From an uncultured Erythrobacter sp. (GTDB lineage Bacteria > Pseudomonadota > Alphaproteobacteria > Sphingomonadales > Sphingomonadaceae), in the NCBI GenBank assembly GCA_947498065.1, contig CANMIS010000001.1, forward strand, positions 744,001 through 808,000: a stretch of 64,000 nucleotides of DNA, in the 5' to 3' direction. Under the pieces are notes generated by a model. The model ran no database searches. It saw only the letters and a program-made list of their open reading frames with translations, and was not told the DNA's origin. The position numbers were made by a program, and so were the translations under genes. Below, one piece after another: positions 27,827-36,585 of the stretch (position 1 is its first letter; the number at the start of each line of letters is the position of its first letter).

Positions 27827-28483
27827 ATGCCCAAAGCAACTCACAATAAGCTGGCCAAACTGCCTGCCATTGCCATTGCCCTCTCACTTGGAACATTGCT
27901 CGCTGGATGCGGCGGTGTGCCAACTGAACGAGGCCTCTACAGCACCAAACAGCCAGTGGTTGAGCGGACGAACTATACGCTCGACGTGCAAACCAATCGT
28001 TCGGGCTTGCCAATCTCTGAGCAGCAACGCGTTGATGGTTGGTTCGACACTATGGAATTGGCATACGGTGATCGGATTTCGATCGACGACCCTACCAATA
28101 ATCCAGCGCTGAAGACTGCCGTAAGCGACCTTGCCGGCCGATATGGCCTGCTCGTCAGCGAAACCGCGCCGACGACAGCCGGTTTCCTCAATCCGGGCCA
28201 AGCCCGCATTGTGGTCACCCGTTCGAATGCGTCTGTGCCAGGTTGCCCTGATTGGTCAGCCAAGTCTGACACGAACTACAATAATGCAACCAGCCCTGGC
28301 TATGGTTGCGCGGTCAATAGCAATCTTGCTGCAATGGTCGCGGATCCGCAGGATTTGCTCGAAGGCAAGAAAGGCACTGGTGAATCCGTTGTCGCCAGCG
28401 GCACCAAAGCCATCGACACATTCCGCCAGACTGCACCATCCGGTGCAGGCGGTCTGCCAGCAGCTTCAACCGGAGGAAACTGA
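27827..28483 (+). CDS. cpaD: Tad pilus lipoprotein CpaD
   Basis: Periplasmic or outer-membrane lipoprotein of the Tad apparatus, usually needed for secretin stability. The signal peptide carries the lipobox LLAGC with Cys near residue 28. The middle contains the CpaD hallmarks LPISEQQRVDGWF and, later, RIVVTRSNASVPGCPDWS with the GYGCAVNSNLAAMVADPQDL segment. Length is 218 residues. ATG 27827 was taken over the in-frame GTG at 27809. It lies between cpaC and cpaE with gaps of 23 and 3 bases. Confidence 0.9.
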   Translation: MPKATHNKLAKLPAIAIALSLGTLLAGCGGVPTERGLYSTKQPVVERTNYTLDVQTNRSGLPISEQQRVDGWFDTMELAYGDRISIDDPTNNPALKTAVSDLAGRYGLLVSETAPTTAGFLNPGQARIVVTRSNASVPGCPDWSAKSDTNYNNATSPGYGCAVNSNLAAMVADPQDLLEGKKGTGESVVASGTKAIDTFRQTAPSGAGGLPAASTGGN

Positions 28484-28486
28484 TCC

Positions 28487-29767
28487 ATGAACGCGCCTTG
28501 GAATTCCGGACTACCCGGCAATCGCGATCCATTTGCAGCCTATATCTGCGATGACAACGCACTCGACGTTCTGCGTCCAGTCGTCATCGAAATGGGCTGG
28601 CAGCCAGAGAAGTGCAACAAAGGCGGCCTGCGCAATGCGATCCAATCGCTGTCAGTAAGCGCCAGCCCTGCAATCCTGCTTGTTGATCTTTCTGAAAGCG
28701 GTGATCCGCTGAACGACATCAACGCTCTCGCAGAGGTTTGCGAACCTGGCACGGTTGTTATCGCTGTCGGTCAAGTCAATGACGTACGTTTGTACCGTGA
28801 CCTGCTTGCCAGCGGCATTCATGATTATCTGCTGAAGCCGCTTTCGGCCCAGCAAATTCACGACTCGCTGAACCAAGCACTCACCGTCTTCACTTCGCCC
28901 AAAGGCGGCGAAGCGGAGCAAGTGCAACGTCACATTTCGACCGCAGTGGTCGGAACACGCGGCGGTGTTGGAGCGTCTACGCTGGCGACCTCGCTCGCTT
29001 GGCTGTTCAGTGATGAGCACAATGCGCCCACCGCGCTGCTCGATCTCGACGTGCATTTCGGAACCGGCGCGCTTGCACTTGATCTGGAGCCAGGCCGCGG
29101 TCTGACTGATGCGATCGACAATCCAAGCCGGATTGACGGGCTCTTTATCGAGCGCGCCATGATCCGTGCGAACGATAATCTGTCGATTCTGTCTGCAGAG
29201 GCACCGATCAACCAGCCATTGATGACCGATGGTGCGGCATTCCTACAATTGGAGGAAGAATTCCGCCAGGCGTTCGAAATGACCGTGATTGATCTGCCGC
29301 GCAACATGCTGATCAACTTCCCGCACCTTCTGAGCGAAGTTAACCTCGTGCTGGTCACCTGTGAGCTGACATTGGCGTCTGCGCGCGACACCATTCGCGT
29401 TCTGTCTTGGCTGAAAACCAATGCTGCGCACGCCCATCCAATGGTCGTTGCCAACAAGGTTCAAAACGCCACCGCTGAGATCAGCAAAGCCGATTTTGAA
29501 GCCTCAATTGAACGTAAAATTGATTTCGTAATTCCATACGACATCAAAGCCGCGTCCAATGCTGCGAAGCTTGGCCAAGTGTTCGTTGATGCCAACCGTT
29601 CAAGCAAATCCACTGCTGTCATCAAGCAGATTGGTGAGCGGATCATGGGCGCCGACGAAGACGATTTGGAAGCGTTGACAGAAGAGAAGAAGTCGCTTTT
29701 GGGCGGATTTGATCTGAAGTCGCTGCTGTCGAAGAAAGACAAATCAGAGGCCGAACCGGCTGAATAA
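28487..29767 (+). CDS. cpaE: Pilus localisation ATPase CpaE/TadZ
   Basis: ParA/MinD-like ATPase that positions the Tad machine at the pole. Residues 1-135 are a receiver-like domain without a strict phosphoacceptor pattern; residues 145-370 form the ATPase. The Walker A is the deviant type usual for TadZ (VVGTRGGVGASTLAT), so the signature lysine is missing, and a Walker B-like DLDVHFGTGAL follows. The C-terminal tail is Lys/Asp-rich. A GGAGG Shine-Dalgarno lies before ATG 28487. In related operons the motor ATPase gene cpaF would come next, but here only a 98-base gap follows. Confidence 0.92.
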   Translation: MNAPWNSGLPGNRDPFAAYICDDNALDVLRPVVIEMGWQPEKCNKGGLRNAIQSLSVSASPAILLVDLSESGDPLNDINALAEVCEPGTVVIAVGQVNDVRLYRDLLASGIHDYLLKPLSAQQIHDSLNQALTVFTSPKGGEAEQVQRHISTAVVGTRGGVGASTLATSLAWLFSDEHNAPTALLDLDVHFGTGALALDLEPGRGLTDAIDNPSRIDGLFIERAMIRANDNLSILSAEAPINQPLMTDGAAFLQLEEEFRQAFEMTVIDLPRNMLINFPHLLSEVNLVLVTCELTLASARDTIRVLSWLKTNAAHAHPMVVANKVQNATAEISKADFEASIERKIDFVIPYDIKAASNAAKLGQVFVDANRSSKSTAVIKQIGERIMGADEDDLEALTEEKKSLLGGFDLKSLLSKKDKSEAEPAE

Positions 29768-29775
29768 CACGCGCT

Positions 29776-29815
29776 AGGGGAGCCGCTCGCACCGAATATC
29801 GGTGCAGCGCCCCCT
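29776..29815 (+). other. Hairpin in the cpaE-tadB gap
   Basis: Imperfect long hairpin: inner 7-bp stem (29789-29795 / 29799-29805, loop ATA), next stem 29784-29787 / 29806-29809 (4 bp, bulge C), outer stem 29776-29780 / 29811-29815 (5 bp). No T tract follows at once. It lies exactly where cpaF would be expected; it may modulate expression between cpaE and tadB. Confidence 0.65.
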
Positions 29816-29865
29816 TCGCTTGCTGATCGGTCACGCCTAAACAAGGAAAGGCGGGAAGGGAAAGC

Positions 29866-30837
29866 ATGGATATCTTGCAAATCCTGCTCATCACGATAGT
29901 GATTTTTGCAGTCCTCGTAGGCGGCTACGTCCTCGCGACTGGTCCAAACTCGGGCAAGGCTCAGAAACGACGCCTTGAAGCCTTGAGGTATCGCCATTCG
30001 CAAAGCACCGACGCCAAAGTCGATGCGCAGCTGAAAAAGGCAATCGCGGCTCGAAAGCCCAAGGCTCAAAAGGTCGCTGGCGCGAGTTCACGCTCCGAAG
30101 CGCTGGCAATTCGGCTCGACCGAACCGGCAAGCCTTGGACATTGTCGCAATATGTTTATGCGTCACTGGGCCTAGCCTTGGTGATTGCGGTGTTGGTTTA
30201 CATTAAGTCTGGAGCGTTTTTGCTTTCGCTTGGCGTCGGCTTGCTCATGGGCGCTGGCATTCCTCACTTGGTCGTGAATTTCATGATCGGTAAGCGAACC
30301 GCACAGTTCAACGCGAAATTTCCAGACGGTATTGAGTTGCTGGTCCGGGGCCTGCGTTCCGGCCTGCCGGTGACTGAGACTTTGGGTGTTGTTGCCCAAG
30401 AAGTCGAAGGCCCTGTGGGCGTCGAGTTCAAAGGCATCACCGAACGCATCCGCATCGGCCGGACCATGGAGGAATCACTCCAGGAAACCGCTGACCGGCT
30501 TGGCATTCCTGAGTTCAACTTCTTCTGCATCACGCTGGCCATTCAGCGCGAGACAGGTGGTAACTTGGCCGAAACATTGTCCAACCTGGCTGATGTTTTG
30601 CGCAAGCGCTCTCAAATGAAGCTTAAGATCAAGGCAATGAGCTCTGAATCGAAAGCTTCTGCTTACATCGTTGGCTCGCTGCCATTCATCGTCTTCGCGA
30701 TGATCTGGTGGATCAACCCAGGCTATCTAGGCGGCTTCTTTAGCGAAGACCGACTGATCATTGCCGGACTTGGCGGCCTGACTTGGATGTCGATCGGTGT
30801 ATTTATCATGGCCAAAATGGTCAGCTTTGAAATCTAA
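29866..30837 (+). CDS. tadB: Tad secretion inner-membrane protein TadB
   Basis: Inner-membrane platform protein of the type II secretion F (GspF) superfamily. It has an N-terminal transmembrane segment (residues 3-25), a cytoplasmic region, a helix pair near 95-140, the conserved FPDGIELLVRGLRSGLPVTETL segment (continuing the T2SSF domain) and two C-terminal helices. Length is 323 residues. An AAGGGAAAG stretch precedes the start. Together with TadC it would normally form the seat for the CpaF ATPase. Confidence 0.92.
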   Translation: MDILQILLITIVIFAVLVGGYVLATGPNSGKAQKRRLEALRYRHSQSTDAKVDAQLKKAIAARKPKAQKVAGASSRSEALAIRLDRTGKPWTLSQYVYASLGLALVIAVLVYIKSGAFLLSLGVGLLMGAGIPHLVVNFMIGKRTAQFNAKFPDGIELLVRGLRSGLPVTETLGVVAQEVEGPVGVEFKGITERIRIGRTMEESLQETADRLGIPEFNFFCITLAIQRETGGNLAETLSNLADVLRKRSQMKLKIKAMSSESKASAYIVGSLPFIVFAMIWWINPGYLGGFFSEDRLIIAGLGGLTWMSIGVFIMAKMVSFEI

Positions 30838-30854
30838 GTGAGGGACGAGATATT

Positions 30855-31850
30855 ATGATTAACACTCAACCCGGCCCCACACTGCTTGGTTTCGACGTTA
30901 TCGTCGTCGGTACGATCCTGGCTGGCCTTGCTGCCTTTGCTGTGATCATGGCGATCTACGCGGCCGTGACGATCAAAGACCCGATGGCCAAGCGCGTCAA
31001 AGCGCTCGAAGAGCGCCGCGACGAGCTCAAAGCTGGCATTGTCACTGGCAATACCAAGAAGCGCGCCAGCCTGGTCCGCAAGACCGAGGGTACTGACAGG
31101 GTCAAAGAGCGCCTCGACAGTATGAAAATCCTGCAGGATAGCCAACTTGAGGATATCCAGCAGAAATTGGCTTACGCGGGCTACCGCAACAAAGAGCTCG
31201 CGGTGTATGTCATCATGGCGCGAGCAATCTTGCCAATCGTGGTTGGGGCCATCGCCTTCACCGTGATTTATTGGCTAGACTTCTTCCCGGATTGGGGCTC
31301 GTTCAAGCGTAGCGGCGCCCTAGCTGTGTCGGTATTCGGTGCCTACAAAGCGCCTGAACTCTTCTTGTCCAACAAGGCAAGCAAGCGGACGCTGGAAATC
31401 CAGCGCGGCCTGCCAGACGCGCTCGATCTGCTCGTCATTTGCGCAGAAGCTGGTCTTACCGTCGATGCTGCATTTAACCGCGTTGCTAAGGAATTGGGCC
31501 GCGCTTATCCGGAACTGGGCGATGAATTTGCCCTCACCGCGATTGAGCTGTCATTCCTAAACGAGCGGAAGCAAGCGTTCGACAATCTGGCTTACCGGGT
31601 CAATCTCGACGCTGTTAAAGGCGTGGTGACCACCATGGTTCAGACCGAACGCTATGGTACGCCGTTGGCCTCGGCTTTGCGTGTTCTCTCCGCAGAATTC
31701 CGCAACGAGCGGATGATGCGCGCTGAGGAAAAGGCAGCGCGTCTGCCTGCGATCATGACCGTACCGTTGATCTTGTTCATTCTGCCGGTGCTGTTCATCG
31801 TTATCCTTGGTCCAGCAGCTTGCTCGATCTCGGACGCACTCATTAAGTAA
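30855..31850 (+). CDS. tadC: Tad secretion inner-membrane protein TadC
   Basis: Second T2SSF-type platform protein (331 residues). An N-terminal transmembrane helix (about 15-40), a helix pair near 115-160, the core RGLPDALDLLVICAEAGLTVDAAF, ELGDEFALTAIELSFLNERKQAF, and a C-terminal hydrophobic helix (PLILFILPVLFIVILGPA) are all visible. It starts 17 bases after tadB and is the last gene of the operon; a strong terminator follows about 60 bases later. Confidence 0.92.
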   Translation: MINTQPGPTLLGFDVIVVGTILAGLAAFAVIMAIYAAVTIKDPMAKRVKALEERRDELKAGIVTGNTKKRASLVRKTEGTDRVKERLDSMKILQDSQLEDIQQKLAYAGYRNKELAVYVIMARAILPIVVGAIAFTVIYWLDFFPDWGSFKRSGALAVSVFGAYKAPELFLSNKASKRTLEIQRGLPDALDLLVICAEAGLTVDAAFNRVAKELGRAYPELGDEFALTAIELSFLNERKQAFDNLAYRVNLDAVKGVVTTMVQTERYGTPLASALRVLSAEFRNERMMRAEEKAARLPAIMTVPLILFILPVLFIVILGPAACSISDALIK

Positions 31851-31913
31851 AAGAGTTCGATACCACTCAACGCGCCGCTTGGCATGGAGCAAGCTCAAAC
31901 GGCGCACAGACGA

Positions 31914-31943
31914 AAGGCCCGGCTATTGCAGCCGGGCCTTTTT
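31914..31943 (+). terminator. Intrinsic terminator of the Tad operon
   Basis: Perfect 11-bp stem (31914-31924 / 31930-31940) with a 5-base loop and a T run at 31939-31943. It closes the plus-strand Tad operon before the convergent MarR gene. Confidence 0.93.
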
Positions 31944-31981
31944 GTTTGGAGTTCGAATTTAAAGACTGGTTTGCAGCCGCC

Positions 31982-32551
31982 TCAGTCTGCTTCGCCGCCC
32001 TCGCCCAGAAATCCGGCGCGCTCGCGCATCCGGTGCAGCAGCTCGCGAAACTTCATCTGCTCATCAATGGTGAAATCGGCAAACAGTTCGCTCTCTGTCG
32101 CTTGTGCCAAAGGCATAACCTCGCGGTGGATAGCCCGGCCATCCTCAGTCAGCTCGAGCAGGTGTGAGCGTCCATCGCGCGCATTGGGAGCCCGGGCGAT
32201 AAGCCCGCGTTCTTCGAGAACCTTGCAAGCCCGGTTAACCGCAACCTTATCCATCAAGGTCGCCTCGGTCAGCGCCCTTTGCGTAAGGCGGCCCGTCCCA
32301 TCCTTGGCATCGCCAAGCACAGCCATCACCCGCCATTCCAGGATCTTAAGGCCAAAGCGTTTGCGATAGCGCTCCGCGATCAGGCTGCTCACAGCATTGG
32401 ACGCAATTGAAAGCTGATAGGGCAGAAAGTCCGCCAGCTGTCCTGGCATTGTCGAGGGAGCGCCGGTCTGCACCGCGCCCGCTGCCTTTTGTTCGCCCCC
32501 TGCTTGGCTCACCCCTGCGCTCCGATTCTTACCTGCGACCTGATCATTCAC
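31982..32551 (-). CDS. MarR-family transcriptional regulator
   Basis: A 189-residue winged-helix repressor. Residues 1-45 are a Gln/Ala/Gly-rich extension; the MarR domain covers about 50-170, with the helix-turn-helix LTQRALTEATLMDKVAVNRACKVLEERGLI and the wing NARDGRSHLLELTEDG. It is convergent with tadC and lies 56 bases downstream of a minus-strand crotonase gene, so regulation of acyl-CoA or aromatic-acid metabolism is a reasonable guess, but no target site is identified. Confidence 0.9.
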   Translation of the reverse strand: MNDQVAGKNRSAGVSQAGGEQKAAGAVQTGAPSTMPGQLADFLPYQLSIASNAVSSLIAERYRKRFGLKILEWRVMAVLGDAKDGTGRLTQRALTEATLMDKVAVNRACKVLEERGLIARAPNARDGRSHLLELTEDGRAIHREVMPLAQATESELFADFTIDEQMKFRELLHRMRERAGFLGEGGEAD

Positions 32552-32607
32552 GGCATTGGTTTCTCATGAAACCAGCCGTGAATGCAAGCTTGGCCGTTAA
32601 GCAGACG

Positions 32608-33480
32608 CTATTCGTAGGTTACCTCATCCCACCATGGGTAGAAATCCGGCATGTCTTCGGTGACTTTGCCGGGATACATGGCCTTGCGCTTTTCAAGGAA
32701 GCTGGCGATCCCCTCTTTCGCGTCCTTGCCGCGCGACAGCCGGTAGATTGCGCGGCTATCGATCTTATGCGCCTCCATCGGATGGTCTGCACTGGCGAGC
32801 CGGTACATCATCGCCCGGGTCATCGCGACCGAGACGGCAGAGGTGTTCTCAGCAATCTCGCTGGCCAGCTCTCGGGCCGCATGCTGCAAATCGGAGGGCG
32901 CGTGAACAGAGCGCACGAGCCCCCCTTCTTTAGCTTCCGTCGCATCAAACACCCGGCCAGAATAGCACCATTCAAGCGCTTGGCTGATCCCGACAATCCG
33001 CGGCAAGAACCAGCTGGAGGCCGCCTCTGGCACGATGCCTCGACGTGCAAAGACAAAGCCATAGCGCGCGGTGTCGCTTGCGAGCCGAATATCCATCGCC
33101 AGCTGCATGGTCGCACCCACACCCACGGCCACCCCATTGCAGGCCGAGATTAGCGGCTTGGTGCTTTCGTAAAGGCGTAAGGTCAGCAATCCGCCGCCAT
33201 CGCGCACGCGCTCGTCAGACAGGTCATCGACCTCGTTCGGGTCAGAGAACACGTGCCCTCCCCCTTCCGGCGTCAGGTCAGCGCCTGCGCAAAACGCCTT
33301 CTCGCCGCTGCCGGTAAAGATCACCGCGCGCACTGCATCGTCCGCGTCGATATCATCCATTGCCGCGATGATCTCCGCCCCCATGGTGCGGGTGTAGGCG
33401 TTCATCTTCTCGGGGCGATTGAGGGTGATGGTCGCGATGCCATCAGCCTTGTCGACGAGTATCTGCGTGTAGTCGGTCAT
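32608..33480 (-). CDS. Crotonase-family protein (enoyl-CoA hydratase-like)
   Basis: A 290-residue crotonase-fold enzyme acting on a CoA thioester. The oxyanion-hole segments are GEKAFCAGADLTPEG near residue 60 and ACNGVAVGVGATMQLAMDI near 115. By comparison with rat mitochondrial hydratase the position of catalytic Glu144 is not Glu here (segment YGFVFARRGIVPEAASSW), while the equivalent of Glu164 (ALEW) is present, so classical hydratase activity is doubtful. This RRG-VPEA-SSWFLPR type is a common uncharacterised crotonase subgroup. ATG 33480 begins the conserved MTDYTQILVD; an extension to 33540 was rejected. Confidence 0.87.
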   Translation of the reverse strand: MTDYTQILVDKADGIATITLNRPEKMNAYTRTMGAEIIAAMDDIDADDAVRAVIFTGSGEKAFCAGADLTPEGGGHVFSDPNEVDDLSDERVRDGGGLLTLRLYESTKPLISACNGVAVGVGATMQLAMDIRLASDTARYGFVFARRGIVPEAASSWFLPRIVGISQALEWCYSGRVFDATEAKEGGLVRSVHAPSDLQHAARELASEIAENTSAVSVAMTRAMMYRLASADHPMEAHKIDSRAIYRLSRGKDAKEGIASFLEKRKAMYPGKVTEDMPDFYPWWDEVTYE

Positions 33481-33670
33481 GTATTTGGGTTCTCCAGCTC
33501 TCATTGATGACAACTGGCATATCCAGCGGCCTAACAGCAATGCTCAATATCGCCGCGCCGGCCAGAGCCATCACAAATTCCCGCGACTAGGTCGAAGCTC
33601 GGAGGGGCTATCCCTAATCTCCGTTAACCATGCTGGCATAGGTCTGCATGGCGATATCAATGGAGACCGA

Positions 33671-35161
33671 ATGATGAGTGCGCAAACCAACGCGGAGCCC
33701 GAAGCGCCGCTCGCCTTGACCCTCGACGAATTGCTGGACCTGCTGATGAGCATCCTGTCCGATGGTCTCGATCATCCGGAGGTTTGGGACGAAATGCCGG
33801 ATTTCCTGAGGCTCTTCCCCGATATGGTTAGCCATATCGACAGCAGAGTAGCGCAGGAGCCGGATGCAACGGCGCAGGCGCTCCTCATCATGTTGCAAAG
33901 CATCGCACTGGCGACTGCGGGGGAATTCGAGCGCGCCTTTGCGCTGGCTGAGCCATTGGCAATCAAGAATAGCCAATCTGCTTTGGTCCAAGGGGTCTTG
34001 TTCCGCCTTAAAGGCCTGCGAGAGCCTGACAATCTGACCTATGATCTCGCCGGCAAATTTTGCGCGGTCCCATTCCGGCAAGTGGATGTGCTGGAAAACT
34101 CAACCCACCTGTGCTGCGCCAGTTGGCTCCATGCATCGGTGGGGGATATGCGCACAAGCGATTGGTGGCAGGTTTGGAACTCACCAACAGCGCAGAAAAT
34201 CCGCGCGAGCATTCACGATGGGACCTATCGCTATTGTAACAAATCGGCATGTTCTTCGATCGCTGGCAACACCCTGGCCCAGTCCGGCGACGCGGCTCAG
34301 GAATCGCCCAAATGGGCACGGATCATAGCCGCAAAACAAACCACCATCGAAGAAGGACCAGAGACGGTCAATCTGGCCTATGATCGCACCTGCAACCTTG
34401 CCTGCCCGAGTTGCCGGAGCGAAAAATACGCCGCCGATTCCAAAACTCGGGCAACCTATGACGAGATGCAGCGCAAGAATATCCTGCCTCTGCTGAAAGA
34501 CGCGAAGACCGTGTTCGTCACCGGATCGGGCGATCCATTTGCGAGCAAGAATTTCCGCAATTTGATGAAACAGCTGACCAAGGAAGACTATCCCGAGCTC
34601 GGCTTTCAAATCATGACCAACGCCATGTTGCTGACGCCCAAGCAATGGGCGGAATTTCCGACGCTGCATGGCCGCACACGCCTCCTCAAAGTCAGCATCG
34701 ATGCGGCAACAGGGCTTACGCATGAGCGGCTGAGGCTGGGATCGATCTGGCCGATTATGCTTGAAAACATGGTCTTTGCAGGCGAGCTGACCGCGCGCGG
34801 AGAGATCGACTGCTTTAAGCTCGTTTTCGTCGTCCAGCGGGACAATTACCTTGAAATGGGCGACGCGGTGGACCTCGCCAAACAAGTCGGCGCTCAGCAC
34901 ATCTATTTTGCCAGGATCACCAATTGGGGCACGTTCACCCCGGCTCAATTTGAGCAGAAGTCCGTGTTCATGCCCTCGCACCCCGAATACGCTCAGTTTA
35001 TCGAGCATATGCAGGATGATCGCCTACGCGATCCGATCGTGGAGCTGGGCGATCTGGGCGAATTCATCGCGGACAAGCACGCTGCACCAGAGTTGATGGC
35101 ACGGTGGGCCAGTTCTGATTTAGGACGGCCCGCTACGCCTCAGCCTGCCAGCTCTTCCTAA
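33671..35161 (+). CDS. Radical SAM protein with N-terminal SPASM/twitch-like cysteine region
   Basis: A 496-residue protein of unknown substrate. Residues 1-125 are helical and may mediate binding. Residues 129-200 contain five cysteines (131, 148, 149, 189, 194) in an order resembling a SPASM or twitch auxiliary iron-sulfur domain, including the W-N--T-KIRASIHDGTY segment. The radical SAM core starts near 233, with the cluster motif CNLACPSC at residues 241-248, which would bind a [4Fe-4S] cluster and S-adenosylmethionine. The auxiliary cysteines precede the core, the reverse of the usual SPASM order but known for twitch-domain radical SAM proteins. ATG 33671 and 33674 are both possible starts after GGAG. 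Its stop overlaps the convergent hydrolase by four bases. Confidence 0.88.
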   Translation: MMSAQTNAEPEAPLALTLDELLDLLMSILSDGLDHPEVWDEMPDFLRLFPDMVSHIDSRVAQEPDATAQALLIMLQSIALATAGEFERAFALAEPLAIKNSQSALVQGVLFRLKGLREPDNLTYDLAGKFCAVPFRQVDVLENSTHLCCASWLHASVGDMRTSDWWQVWNSPTAQKIRASIHDGTYRYCNKSACSSIAGNTLAQSGDAAQESPKWARIIAAKQTTIEEGPETVNLAYDRTCNLACPSCRSEKYAADSKTRATYDEMQRKNILPLLKDAKTVFVTGSGDPFASKNFRNLMKQLTKEDYPELGFQIMTNAMLLTPKQWAEFPTLHGRTRLLKVSIDAATGLTHERLRLGSIWPIMLENMVFAGELTARGEIDCFKLVFVVQRDNYLEMGDAVDLAKQVGAQHIYFARITNWGTFTPAQFEQKSVFMPSHPEYAQFIEHMQDDRLRDPIVELGDLGEFIADKHAAPELMARWASSDLGRPATPQPASSS

Positions 35162-36090
35162 TCCTCGGCGACATCACCATGGATGAGCCAGTGACGGATA
35201 ATCGGATAGACCAAACCTGGATCTTGAAGTTCGGGAAAATGCCCCAGCTGGTCGAAGGAGCGGATGACAACGCCGGGCGCGAGGGACCTGATCGCATCCC
35301 TATTCTCAACCGGGTGCGATCCGTCTGTCTCGCCCCATAGCGCCAGGGCCGGCTGGGTGATTGGCGCCAGTACAAGGTCTGGGCGCAGATAGGTTTGAAA
35401 GGCGCTCGCAAGTGACCAAAGAGCCCCATGATCGAGCGCCTCTTTGGAGCATTGGCAGAAGCGTTCTTCATGGTCCTTTCGGCCTAGCGCCAAACGGAAC
35501 CAAACAGGCATGCGCTGCTTGGCGAGCTTGCGCATGGCAAGCTGCCCCAAAAACGGCTTTGCCAAGACGTTTTTTGGATCACGCGCGGCTTTCCACCGAT
35601 CGAAGCGCGCCACATCTGTGGTTTGGATAAGCACCACGGAAGAGACGAGTTCTGGCCGCCGGTGAGCCAGATCGAGCGCAGCCAGGCCCGCACCGCACGA
35701 AAACGCCAAGGTGCACTGATGACCAGCGACTTGTTCGATGAAGGCGGCGACCACATCGTTCGTCTCAGTGAAGCCAAATCGAAACGAGCGTTTGCTTGGC
35801 GAGAAGCCCATGCCGGGCAATTCAAAGACGATCACGCGGAAGTCCTTGCTCGCCCGGTCCAGCAGCTCGTCATATTGTTCCAAGGAGACGGGCGGATCGA
35901 CGGAGAATATAAGGGTCGGAGCGCCCATGGGGCCCTTTACGTCGCGATAGCGAAACACGACCTTGTTCGTCTCGAAGAACCGAATGTCCTGCCTCGATGT
36001 GGCAGCCCAACCCGACCGGAATTTTGCAGCATGCTTCGCGTTGAAGTGCGCATCATTCCAAAGGGCAAATTTCTGCATCAACCCGCTCAT
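35158..36090 (-). CDS. Alpha/beta hydrolase
   Basis: A 310-residue hydrolase of the alpha/beta fold. The nucleophile elbow reads AFSCGAG near residue 130, a variant of GxSxG with Ala in the first position; the acid is expected in LWGETDGSHP and the His in QLGHFPELQDP. No signal peptide is seen. Substrate unknown. Its start overlaps the stop of the upstream membrane-protein gene by four bases (ATGA), indicating coupling. Confidence 0.8.
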   Translation of the reverse strand: MSGLMQKFALWNDAHFNAKHAAKFRSGWAATSRQDIRFFETNKVVFRYRDVKGPMGAPTLIFSVDPPVSLEQYDELLDRASKDFRVIVFELPGMGFSPSKRSFRFGFTETNDVVAAFIEQVAGHQCTLAFSCGAGLAALDLAHRRPELVSSVVLIQTTDVARFDRWKAARDPKNVLAKPFLGQLAMRKLAKQRMPVWFRLALGRKDHEERFCQCSKEALDHGALWSLASAFQTYLRPDLVLAPITQPALALWGETDGSHPVENRDAIRSLAPGVVIRSFDQLGHFPELQDPGLVYPIIRHWLIHGDVAED

Positions 36091-36512
36091 TGCTCAAGTC
36101 CCCTACGGCCGTCGCGCAGGAGCATCACGCCCGTGAACGCAAGAAAGATCGCGATGCCCACATGCCGAAAAACGATCGTATCGCTCGCACCAGCTTGGGC
36201 AGTCAGCCAAGCGTCTCCGATGGGCAGGATCAGAGCGATGAGGGCGATAATCCCTAGCAAGCGAAAGTGCTTGGTTGCAGCCAAGACGACTGCGAGCGCG
36301 GCAATCAAAGTCGTTCTCAAGGCGTAGACTGTGACGAAACCGGCCTGTTGTTCAACGTCGATCGGCAGTCCCATGTAGGCGGAAAATGCTTGCGGATCAG
36401 CAAAGGCTCGAATGGCGCTCAATCCTTGGGCAAATGCCATGATCATTGCGCACCAAAATCCAACGTATCGCCATGGCCGCTGAGTTGCGGCGCTCTCTAG
36501 TTCAGTCTTCAT
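36087..36512 (-). CDS. Small four-helix membrane protein, DUF4345-like
   Basis: A 141-residue inner-membrane protein with about four hydrophobic helices (starting YVGFWCAMIMAFAQGLSA and later TTLIAALAVVLAATK, IIALIALILPIGDAW, FRHVGIAIFLAFTGVML). This pattern resembles DUF4345/DUF4267-type proteins; function unknown. ATG 36512 was chosen because an upstream start at 36563 would leave almost no promoter space before the divergent LysR gene. It is the first gene of a two-gene unit with the alpha/beta hydrolase. Confidence 0.72.
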   Translation of the reverse strand: MKTELESAATQRPWRYVGFWCAMIMAFAQGLSAIRAFADPQAFSAYMGLPIDVEQQAGFVTVYALRTTLIAALAVVLAATKHFRLLGIIALIALILPIGDAWLTAQAGASDTIVFRHVGIAIFLAFTGVMLLRDGRRGLEQ

Positions 36513-36561
36513 GGCGAGCGAGGATGCACCCGCTTCAAAACTTGGTCTATTGCACAAACGC

Positions 36562-36579
36562 AATTTAGTATTCTAAATT
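36562..36579. promoter_or_regulatory. Candidate LysR operator
   Basis: Perfect 7-bp inverted repeat AATTTAG-TATT-CTAAATT in the gap between the divergent membrane-protein gene and lysR, matching the AT-rich dyad size of LysR sites (T-N11-A is present inside). It ends seven bases before the lysR start, which suits autorepression. Confidence 0.5.
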
Positions 36580-36585
36580 CAGAAC

